NCBI GenBank assembly: GCA_946406115.1
Contig: OX291562.1
Coordinates: forward strand, 8,090,001-8,154,000
Length of the DNA: 64,000 bases
Direction: 5' to 3'
Source of the DNA: Apoda limacodes
Taxonomy: Eukaryota > Arthropoda > Insecta > Lepidoptera > Limacodidae
The translations under genes were made by a program, and so were the position numbers. The notes beneath the pieces are model-generated. The model was not told where the DNA came from and did no database searches. It saw only the letters and a list, made by a program, of their open reading frames with translations. This document shows, in pieces, positions 33,501-45,500 of this stretch. Position 1 is the stretch's first letter; each line of letters begins with the position of its first letter.

Positions 33501-36500
33501 AATAATTGTAATAATAAATCCCACTAATTAATTTATGCGAAAGTTTGGATGTTTGTTACTCAATCGCGCTTTAACCACTGGACGGATCCGGTTGAAACTT
33601 GGTCCACATATAGGTTAGGTCCTGGAATAAGACATAACCTACTGTCTATCCCGGAAAATCCAAAAGTTCCCGTGGTAAAATAACCAATATTAAATGAACT
33701 ATAGCTACAGCTATAGCAAACTTATTATTGAGTATAATCAAGTAACTAAATTCAGGGCGGGCGGAGCGGCTAGCAAAAACTTTTAATTAATACAGAGAGA
33801 ACTATATTTTAAACACTTATGTGACTGAATGTACATACGCATCATATGACCTTGTAACCCCTTGGTTCGAACGTGCACCTACATATATGAGACAATTTAC
33901 ATTAAAATATTTTTTTTGCATCATTGCGTGTACAGTGCAACAAACTTTTCTGACCTTGGGTGTTTTTTGGACGCTAGTGTCGTTGTAAGATCACACCATT
34001 TCAATATGGCGACTGTAGTTTTTATTTTTGACCACTGGGTCAGCAAACTTTGTTCCACAGTAATAAAATAAAAAAACCTTACCCTACGATAATGATCGCG
34101 TACAACTGATTCAGGAACAACTCCTTTTTCCTTAACTGATTTCGGTATTGAATTCAGCACCGCCTGTGCCATTGAATCATTATCTGTTAATGAAAAAACG
34201 GATACGCACATATAAAGCGCGCCACGTAAGATGAGACTTTGCACACCACGTGTCTATAGGTCCCTCGCAGAGGGGCAAAGGGGCAGGGCGAGGTATGGCG
34301 ATAACACATGCGCCGCATTTGCTTCACGTATAACTATCCTTGTGAGAAGTACAGCTGCGCAAACCCCCCTAATCTACCGCTCACCAAGTCCCTATTTACG
34401 TGGCGCGCACTTTACAAGTTTGATTATCCTTAGTTCAGCCATTCTTGAGTCATACAAACCTTTCCTCTTTCTAATATTAGTGTGATCTTCAACGCAATAT
34501 CTCAGACATAGTTTTTTTAAAAACAAAATAGATACAAATACAAGTCTATAAATGTAGACTAATTAAGGTATCTATCTACTTTATCACAAAGTCATTAGGC
34601 GATATTCAAAAAAAAATGTGGTACTTATATAATGTGAGATCAGGTATAAGAAATATACCTACCCTCATCTTTTATTAATGATAATCCACACTACTATAAA
34701 TGCGAAATTAATATGTCAGTCTGTCTGTCTGTCTGTATTATATCATTTTTTTTAAAAATTAATATATTATCATTAATAAATTATACATTTGACTAATTGG
34801 TAGAATGTTGTTTTTCTTAAAATATGTGTTATATGAGAATTATGTCAGTTTTCGTTTACAGTTTTTGTTGCCTCCATGGCAAATCATCTTTTTTATTGTA
34901 ATATTATATCTATGCTTGTTGTCAAATGTATCTTATGGTTGTCATACAAGTTTCTTCTTCAAACCTTTAAGTTTTTCATTTTACCAACTACAAGCAATCT
35001 TGGGTACATTTACTGCGAAATACCTCACTACAACGAAAGGGCAAAGGCTTTCAGTTTGCAGTATATCTCAATCCAAGAACAGTCATTGTCGTGGACCACT
35101 ACGACACTTAAAGGAGAAGAAGAGCACATTAAAGACAACGACTATAGAGTTTCAACACGCCGTTGTGCCATCGGTTTCTCCAGAACAGCAACGAACGAAG
35201 CTGATGAACAAACGTGGATTTGGAAAGCCAAATGGAAAGTGAGCCACAAACTTATCACTCATCTTCCATCCTACCATAATCCATACGTTACATTAATAAT
35301 TCATTACTTTTCATTTTTCTTACAAAATAATTGCTTAGTTTCAAGAAGCGTTTACACTACTTGCTTGCTACGAAGGAGCGTTCACATTTTACTTGCACGC
35401 GTAAACACAATTTTCATTACGTGCATAGTTCGAAGGGGTGTTTGGACTACTTGCCTAGTTTAAATGAGCGTTTACACCTACTCGCCTAGTCAATAACGTT
35501 GCTAAAGTAACAAGCTTTATGTATTAAATAAATGTTATCAATATTTTCTTTACATTTGTTTATTAATTGATTAAATTTCGTCGAAACGTCAAGATAGACT
35601 ATAGGAAGTTTAGTTAAGAAACGCGGGGCTATCAAAGCTAAATTCACTAGACACGAGCAATTTCTAAGCAAGTTCAGTCTTAATATCGCGATTTATGATG
35701 AGGATAGAGTTCAAATTGAATTACGTTTAACAAAACTAGAACCATTGTACGATGATTTCGATAAAACCCAAGAAGAAATTGAATATTTAAGCGATAAGTC
35801 TGAGGATTGTGACGAGCGCGATTTATTTGAAACGCGATTTTTTAAGGCCGTTGCCTTTGCGCGTTTGTTATTGCTATCTAAAAAAAAATTCAATTCGGTC
35901 TAGAACCTCGTCAAATGCTAGTACTGTCGAGTCAGTTGTAGATCGTAGCAATTGTGCTGCGAAGGAAAAAGTGTTTTCTGAACTTGAACACAAGGCTGAT
36001 CAGAATTTGACCAAAGTACTCAAGAGACCCTACAAGATCAATCTTCCTACTATTTCAGTACTGAAATTCGATGGTTCTTATGGAAGTTGGCTTCAATTTA
36101 GGAATACATTTATGTCGTTGGTGCACACAAACAATGACATTGACATGATAAGTAAATTTCACTATCTTAAGGCAAGTCTAGAGGGTAATGCCGCTGTGTT
36201 GGCAGGTTTTTTAGAATTAACAGCTGAGAACTACAGTGTTGCTTGAAGTTCGTTACTAGAGCGTTACGACAATAAACGAATATTAGTAAATAGTTGTGTT
36301 AGACCTTTGTTTGAGACTAAACAACTTCAACCGAGGTCTAAATGATTACGTGCGGTAATTGACATTTTTAACAAAAATCTACGATCTCTTAAAATTATGG
36401 GAGAAGCAGTTGATGGATGGAATACATTACTAATTTACATTTTTACTATGAAGCTAGACGCCGATACAAACAAAGAGTGGGAAGAACACCGAAACGAACT

Positions 36501-39500
36501 CAAGGATGCTCTCGATCGTTTCTTAAAGAACAGAGTTGACGTGCTTGATACAATCGAATTTCGTAATCCACCTAGACTGACGTTTACTGAAAAATCAAAA
36601 GCAAGCAGAGGTTTAGTCACATCTGATGTATCGCAAGCGTTTACCTACAAATGCATTGTATGTAAAGGTGATCATGCTATATAACTGCGCAGAATTTCTA
36701 AAGGAATCGGTCTTAAAGCGCAATGAAGTGGCTCAAAACCTTAATTTGTGTCTTAACTGTCTCAGGGTTGGCCACAATGCTAAGAAATGTAGGCATAGCA
36801 GTTGCCGAATTTGCAAGAAAAGGCACAATACTTTATTACATGGAGATGTTCCAAAGGACTATGTTAGCGAGGCTGTCGCTTTATCAGCCAACATCTCACA
36901 ACAGGCATTACTATCTACTGCCTTAGTAAAAGTATATGATCACTCTGGTAAGTATCACATAGCACGTGCTTTACTCGATTCTGGAAGCTCATCTTGCTTT
37001 ATTACCTAAGAATTTGCAGAGAAATTAGATGCTGATGTGTCTCATGTTACAACAAGCGTAACGGGGATCAATAGCGCTGTATCATCAATTTCTAAGCGGT
37101 GTGATATCCAGATACAATCTATGATAAACAATTATGAAACACAAATAAGTTGCTACATCATACAGCACATTACAGATCCATTACCTGCGTACTTGATATT
37201 TACCAAGAATTTAACTTGCCAAACCATATACAACTTACAGATCCAAGTTTTTGGTATGCGAAGGAAGTAAAGGTTGATATACTGATCGGTGCAGAACTGT
37301 TTTGGAATTTGCTAATGGAAGAATCTACCTTCAAAAAAATCAACTTATGCTACAAAAGACTAAATTGGGGTAGATACTAGTTGGCTGTGTCGGCTTATCA
37401 CCAAAAATAAACTGTCATTTTTCCGCTTCTCATGAAACAGAAGCACTGAAATCTAAAACTAATATAACAACTAAAAGTCCGTTGCTTAAATTGCAACCCT
37501 CCAATTGTTCAGAGGGTTTTATACGAATAAGGGGAAGGTATGATCATTCTGAGTCTACCTATGATAGCAAACATCCTATTATTCTACCAAAGAATGATCT
37601 AATTACGAGGTTAGTTCTAGAAGAAGAACATCGCAAATCAATGCACGCAGGTCCTCAACTCGTTAGCCAACGTTCGTCAAAAATATTTGCCAATTGATGG
37701 ACGTAACTTAGCGCGGTCAGTTGTTCACAAATGTGTTGTATGTACAAGGTGGTCAAATTGTGTAACTCAGCCAATAATGGGGGACTTACCAGCACAGCGT
37801 GTTTCACCTTCTAGTGCATTTACAATATCAGGAGTTGATTATGCTGGTCCAATTTTGATCAGTTCCAAAAAGGGTCGTGGAGCTAAGCTACTTAAATCGT
37901 ATATATGCCTTTTCGTTTGCTTCAGCACCAAGGCTGTACATCTGAAACTGGCTACAGACATGACTGCATCAACTTTTCTCTTAGCTCTTAAAAGATTCAT
38001 TGCTCGCAGGGGAAAACCAACTGACATATATTGTGACAATGGCACTAATTTTGTTGGCGGATGGAATGATCTTAAGGTTTCGATGTGCAATGCTTTTTAA
38101 AACGATGGAATTCAGTTTCATTTTATTCCACCACGCGCACCAAATTTCGGGGGTTTGTGGGAAGCAGGAGTCAAGTCAGTAAATTGTCATTTGAGAAAGA
38201 TATTAGGTTCCGCACACTTGACATACGTAAAACTGGGAACCTTTTTGTGTCAAATAGAGTCAATTCTAAATTCGCGACCTATAACTCCATTATCATCTCA
38301 TTGTCATGATCTTCAACCATTAACACCGGGGCACTTCTTAATTGGTCGGCCAATGATTGCGGTGTCACAAGCACCTATTGATCTCGAATCATCAAACCTA
38401 CCTCGGTACGAAAGAATTGAGCAGTTGCGTCAACAATTTTGGAAAAGATGGAGTACGGAGTACCTGACGCAGTTGCAACAACGTTCCAAGTGGACCAAGA
38501 ATGTTGACAACATAAATATTGGCACAATGGTGGTGATCAAGGAAGATAATCAACCACCACTGAAATGGCTTCTTGGTCGTGTAATTGAAGTTCATCCAGG
38601 CCAGGATGGAGCCGTGCGCGTCGTAACAGTCCGTACTGCCACAGGAGCTATTCGTCGGCCTCGATCTCGTCTCTGTATTCTACCTATTGGATGCTGACGC
38701 TCCAAGGGGGCCGGAATGTTGCCTCCATGGCAAATCATCTTTTTTATTGTAATATTATATCTATGCTTGTTGTCAAATGTATCTAATGGTTGTCATACAA
38801 GTTTCTTCTTCAAACCTTTAAGTTTTTCATTTTAATACAATTCAGGCAGTTGAACAGTTTTTGTTTATTGATGTTATGGAAGTAATTTTTGGTATCATTC
38901 AGCAAAAATATCCTTTGCGAATCGAATATTTTTTCTTTGCAGGCCTCTGTTTAATATATTGATAATAAAAATAAATATAAATAAAAATAGTAAGAATCTC
39001 TTATCACTCTCAAAGGCCGTGGAGAAAGTTTACATTTTAAATCTAGGCAAACATGGATTCAACCAACTTTTTGATAAGGAAACCTTATACGGTTGGATTG
39101 TGAATGTAATTAGATTAATAACCTCTGAGGGTATATCAATAACGCTTACTTGCTTGTTTATACCTGGCAACTCTATAGTTGCGCAAACGAAGAGTAGGCA
39201 ACCTTTATTTTTTGATATCCTTGGGGTTAATTTTCTCACCTGACAACTTTATAAATAACTAATATTTAAGTTAAAAATATTATACATTTTATTGTTTAAC
39301 ATCATCGTGATTTAGCTAGGCAACCTATTTGCGATGTATCAATGTATATGTCGCAGCTATCTGGTTAAATTAGCCAGTTAATTGGACGCCTAGGCAGGTT
39401 GTCAAGTATTTTTTTGTGCATTTTTAATTGCCCGTATGTATGTTCCTTAAATCTTATGTTGCTGTTTAGTTTTTTAGAAGAAAGCAAATTATTTTCTTAT

Positions 39501-42500
39501 GACAATACTAACCGCTTATCTTTTTAATGGCCTTTAGTTCTTTTTGAACATTGACATAGGGGTCGCCCTTCTTCGTAGCAGCCAATAATGACGAACCAGC
39601 AGCCCACAAATCTTGAGCTAGACGAACTTCATCCTCGGCTTTCATATGAGCTAACAGTCAAAATCAGAAGGGTAAAATTTTCGTCATGTCTGTTCAACTG
39701 TAAAATTAAGATATTAAAGAAGGTTTTTTTACCCTCTAATTTATCCTCTATTTGTTTTAGCATTGTTTGCATATTTTCAAGCTCGATTCGGTATTGTTCA
39801 GTTTCCGCAGCCAGTTTCTCTTTTGTCATTGCAGTTGCTATCGATTCGGCCTGATGCAAAATGAATTGGATTATTTGATGAAGTTATTACAAATAAAAGA
39901 ATATAAATAATAAATAAATAAATATATACTCCTGGACATTACACACAGTGCCATCAACTCCCAAACTAAGCAAAGCTTTTATTATAGATACCAGACAACA
40001 GAGACAAATACTTATATTTATTGTAAATACATATATGTGTATATTAAGCATAAAAACAACAAGACTCAACACAAATATTCATCACATAAATGTTTGTCCT
40101 GTGCGGGGATCGAACTCGCGTCCCTCGGATCCGCAGGAAGTCTCGACTACTAACAAAGCCGCGGAGCCGTAATTTAGCCGATAGAAATGTAATAAAGTTA
40201 GGATAAATAAACATACATACTTTTAGTGTAAGGGTCTAACAAAGACGCTGAATATATCTTTATCTTTTCAAACCTCTTTCTCTTTTTCCTCCAACGCCTT
40301 CATTGACTTTTCTTCCAACTTTGCCGCGAGTTGTTGCAAAGCGTCTTTCAAATCATTATTATTTCGATCCTTTTGCGCCCTAAGCTGTAAAATAATCGTA
40401 TAAACGTTACAAACTTGTCTTATAAGACAAGTTGTCTAACTTGGAAGACGACACATCCGAGATTAATATCCGAAAAAAAATTAAGTTAAGTCTATTTAAG
40501 TGCGTATCGTAGAAGATGACAATCCGAGATTAATATCCGAAAAATAATTAGGTAATTCCGTTTCAGTGCGTATTGTAGAAGACGATACATCCGAGATTAA
40601 TATCAGAAAAACAATCGTAAAAGACGACACATCTGTGATAATATCGAAAAAACAAATAAGTATACTGTTCGTTGTAGTTTTATATTGTAGAATAACCACT
40701 AGAACTGCAAAAAAACAGGCAAGCAAACGTTCGGGCACGACAACATCTGTGGGGTTTACTAGTCCATCTGTATAACGTATCCTATGCATTCCTATGCCCA
40801 TGTTCATCCTAGAGCTATTCCCGTGCCAAATCATATAGCACTTAAACCAGGCCGAGCCTGCGTCTTATACCTCATTTACATTCAGCCACTTCCACTACTC
40901 TTCGCCCTGCCGGCAATAATTCCCTAGATACTGCCGTGGCAAGATCGACAGAAGTGTGTGTTTCGTCTTTCGGCAATGGCTGACGTCGAAATAATTACAG
41001 CATCCGTGCTGTGTCTTCTTGTAATATGCAATTATGTAAATTCTTTAAAAAGTTATAAAATTATAAAATTTAAATTCGTTGTCGCAGAAGATAGTGGATG
41101 ATTTTAGTTTGATTAATATGTGATTTTGTCCTTAAAATCGCATTTTGGCTGTAAAGAAACAGACAGCACGCTCGTCAGATTCATCCAGGCGCTCAGATGG
41201 AGCTGAATGTAAATACGCAATGCCGCTCGCGCTGCCCGTCCTTTGACATCCGCACAAAAAACCGCTCATTTGGGCAGCGCGATTAGCAGTAGTTAGGAGC
41301 ATGAGCAAAATCGTGTTTATACACTCGTCCTGTTTACTTTCCAGCCCACTGCCCTGCTCACTTCGTTGCGACTTGAAGGGATAGCGAACAAACTGACTTT
41401 CACATTTATATATTAGTTAGTATGTAATGGAAAGTGTCCTTCTATGATAGGGAGAGCATTTCCCAATATTTTAATTGGATACTGTAAGAGAAAGGGAGAA
41501 AAGAAATGGCCTTTCTGAGATTCTTGCCAGTTCTTCTCAGTACAAGGTATCCCGCCCTATAGACTAACGAACCAATGGCGTAGTTACATTTATAAGTGCT
41601 CAATTATTGTAGCCTAAATTAAATAAATGATATTGATTGCTTGATTCCCCATTTTTCGTCGAGGGATGGAAAATAACATGATATTTTATTGCATGCATTG
41701 TAATGAGGATCAACGAGGTTTTAAGTTTTGAATGTATTATTAAAGTCCTTGAAAAATCAAAAATATTGGTTTATTTTGTTTTGTCATACGACCAAAAATG
41801 AGCTAGTAGTATTCAAATTAATGCGTCGATCGCCGAGTTGCCGCTGCGCAGAATGCGTGACGTCATCTTACTCATCGGCCGCCAGTTAGCCGTTGGCAGT
41901 AACAAAGCGCGCAGTGTTTATGTTTGATTCACGGACTTAAAAAAGAATTATGTGACCAATTTGTGCACGGTTCAACTTTGTAACCATGAATAAATATTGT
42001 TTAGTACCAAAATGTACAAACACAACAATTAAAACACCAAGAAAACTATTTTTTTGCGTGCCAAACGCTACGCTACGGTATGTTTTCAGCCTCCCTTTTG
42101 CGAAGCACAGTCATGAAAATCCACGCTCAAAACTATCTCATTTTTTTCATCACATCTAAATATGCAACAATACGCTTTACTTTTTATCCTATGTTTAGGC
42201 GTAATTTTTGCTTTAGCTGTACACTGACATGACATACTGACATGCCCTAACCTTTGGATTTGGACAAATCTCACAGCATCATCTTCATAGGTTTCATGTG
42301 CCGATCTGTTATAAATAAACTAAATCGGAATAAATATGTAAACCTCAAAATACCTAGGTATCCTAACAATATATACTCATTATTCACAGTACAGTTTGGT
42401 TTTATAGTCACTGATTAATAAAAACCGGCCAAGTGCGATTCGGGATCGCGCATAAGGGTTTCGTACCATTATCTATAAAAACGAAAAAAAAATACGTTTG

Positions 42501-45500
42501 TTGTATGGGAGCCCACCTTAAATAATTTTAATTTAATTATTTATTAACTTCTCTTGAGAGAAGTTATTATAGGTATTAGGTCCAAAAATCGCAATCGCTA
42601 CATTTGTGTTTTCTTTATGTTTTGAAACCTGGAGAATCGTTTGCAACATGTTCAAAGTGATGTGTGTGTGCGTGTATGTATGTATGGTAGCTTTTTTTGC
42701 CCCTCGATATCTCAAGAACTAATGGACCAAATCGCTCACGGACCATTTTAATCGATATACCACGTCATGTCTTAGATCTGAAAATATTTTGGTAAAAATC
42801 TGTCCAGCGGTTGTTTTTTATCGCTAAAAAACTGTTTTTTTTTGTTACGCGATAACTTCGCGGATTGAGAACAGATTTCAACAATTTATACATTTACCCT
42901 TTTGGTCCCGTTTTTACCCTTTGGATACGGAACCCTAAAAATGAGCGAGACGGCAAAAAACAGCCATGACAACCACACTCATAAAATATATTGATAATTC
43001 CGTCAGCAAGTTTAGTGTATTGAACCGTACTAAATAAATTGAAAGTGGGTACCTACCTAGTTGCTTTAGTTCAAAAGCCATCCGCGGATGCCACTTTATC
43101 ACAATCGCGAATGATTTACATATAAATGAACAAAGATAACATTCGTTATTCAAGATATAATAAATATTTTATTCATAACTTCCAAATACGTTCCTGTATT
43201 TTTACTTTACATTCATTTTGATACCTACCACATACAGTCAGGCACAAATTCAAACTTTCGTTTCGTGGGGGGAGCAACATTGAATCAACCATGGACTCTG
43301 TAAAAAATTGCTCGTTATGCTCCCGTTTAGTTTATGTAACGTTAGTTTTCGGGAGAGGGGGAGGGGGGAGGGATAAATCCCAACTATCCCCCCTCTGAAT
43401 ACGTCCCTGCATACAGCTTAGAGTCCGCACCACCACTCAAGTCCTGTCATAAAAACTGGAACGATTGCAATAAAATTTTAAAAAAAATCGGCCAATCTGT
43501 TTTACCTTATTGGAAACCAGAGAAAACAAGTTATACTTTGATAGGGATAGCACTTTGTGGAATAGGTACCTATTAGGTATAATTCTTATTGACAAGATTT
43601 AGTTACAAGACTACTGGTGTCCACTCGATCTTAGATCAAGAATCAAACCCCTCGCACCCTCTCGATAGAGAGTAAATTACTTATCGGTGGCTACAGATAA
43701 TACATACCTAGTTTACTTATCTAGTTATCGGACTTGTACTAAAGTTACAATAAGTAGGCAGATAAATAAGGTGCAACCTTACTACTGTAGTTTCCGGCCA
43801 CGGATCTCAGCACTGGTAAACTTCGAATGATTAGGTATTCAAATAACATAAAAGAATCCACTTTCGGAAGGTTATCTGATTGAGCTTGTACAAAACCAGC
43901 TTCAATTTTATTAATACTCAAAATGTGTAGGTATTGGTTTTATAGTAATTATCACAAATTTACACTATTGATATGTATCGACACTTTATTTAGGTACATA
44001 TCGCGTCTCAGCTGCGTCGAGTCGTGAGCGACTTTTAAATGAGTGCACGAGCGCGCTGTCCGTTCAAGTAGGATGACGTCACACGTAATCGCGGCGCATT
44101 GGCTTTTAGCGGCACGGAAGAGTTATTTTATTATTTAATATCTGTGTAAGTAATGGTCCGATTTTAATAATTCAAAAAGATATACCATTCTTATGTTATA
44201 GAGAACAACATAGGACAACAATTCTATTTAATTTGTTTAAACTGTACTGATCCTCATTGTATAAAAGTCTTTAAAAAAAGTCTATAGTTAGTAAACATAC
44301 CAGTAGGCTTTCCAGATACCCCATATTTTGCGGGTTACCCCTATTTTGAGGCCTTAATAAAAGTACATAGAAACCCGTAATTGGCAAAACAAAATATTTT
44401 GGACGCAGCCAGGCGAAAGCCCCGAGAAATAACATTCGCGTTTCTCACATTAATCGTCTCTATCACAAATAGGGAAAATATCTTTTTTTCTCTGTTCCTT
44501 GCATTTAGATAAAGTTCCTTGCCTGTGTTGCCAACATCCTTTAAATTTTGAATGAACGAAAAATGTGTATATTCAAAGAATATAAACCTATCAACATATA
44601 GTCGTCGAAAAAAAAAAGCCAATATAAACTAGTGGCTATGCGAGTTTTCGACCTCGCGAGTCTTTCTTTGGATAGCTGCTTGCTAAAACTGAATAATAGT
44701 TCACTTTAAAACTAAAAATAACGAAGTGAATAACTGAAAAAAAAAATTTGATTATGGAAAATAATCAAGTTTATCAGCGGGTCGATTCCGTAAAAAGATA
44801 GCTAACCTTTTTTGAAAGAAATAAGATATACATTGCGGTATCGCTACAATCAATGAATTTCATACGTAATTTCAAATGCGCAATGTACATCTTATTTCTA
44901 TGGATTTCAAACGAGAATTGTTAGCTGTCATTTTACGGAATCAAGCCGAAAGTTGCGCCTTAATAAGGGTAACAAAAAAGTTTTGTGACATATTTGAACA
45001 ATTTCAATTTTTTTTTACGTTTTTAACCACTATATCTCCGCCATTTCGAAAATTTTCCAAAAACTAAATATCCATATAATTATCCAACCTGCTCACAATA
45101 ATATACAAGAATCAGTTCAGAAAAGCGACCTGTAGAATAGAACAGCCGGACAGACATACGAAAGTATTTCTGCAAAAGCTGAAATGGAGACGCTTCGCTC
45201 GCGATCCGAGTTTGCTCGGTCTAAAAATGAGGATTATTAACGATGTTCCAGATATATTTGGAGATATAAACTTAGAGTAGAAATTCGATGTTCCAGATAT
45301 ATTTGGAGATATAACTTAGAGTAGAAATTCGATGTTCCAGATATATTTGGAGATATAAACTTAGAGTAGAAATTACATTGGTAGAATTTCGTAGGTATAA
45401 TCAAAACAAGTTTCATTGATATTTTATTTAGTAGCGAACTTGCAATAGTTAATGAAATAATATGTAAATTAAATTTAATGTGCGTTATTTGCATTTGCCT

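Larger units (their letters stand above)
34866..38834 (+). mobile_element. BEL/Pao LTR retrotransposon, RT and RNase H deleted
   Basis: A 118-bp block beginning TGTTGCCTCCATGGC occurs at 34866-34983 and 38717-38834 with one mismatch; the second follows a polypurine tract (AAGGGGGCCGGAA). The 5' LTR probably continues to about 35570 (an AATAAA lies near 35525), so the 3' LTR is truncated. Between them are gag, a protease and an integrase, with RT and RNase H missing around 37380-37480. The element is in the MIC60 intron between exons 34083-34183 and 39513-39650, on the opposite strand to the gene. Confidence 0.92.

Noticed and set aside
34805..35463. Overlapping ORFs of 145 and 195 codons
   Set aside because: They lie over the BEL/Pao 5' LTR and its flank, have no known domain and no homologous reading in the 3' LTR context.
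45237..45494. 85-codon minus-strand ORF with SLYLQIYLEHR repeats
   Set aside because: Translation of the 44-45-bp tandem repeat; one unit has a one-base deletion, so no constraint on frame.
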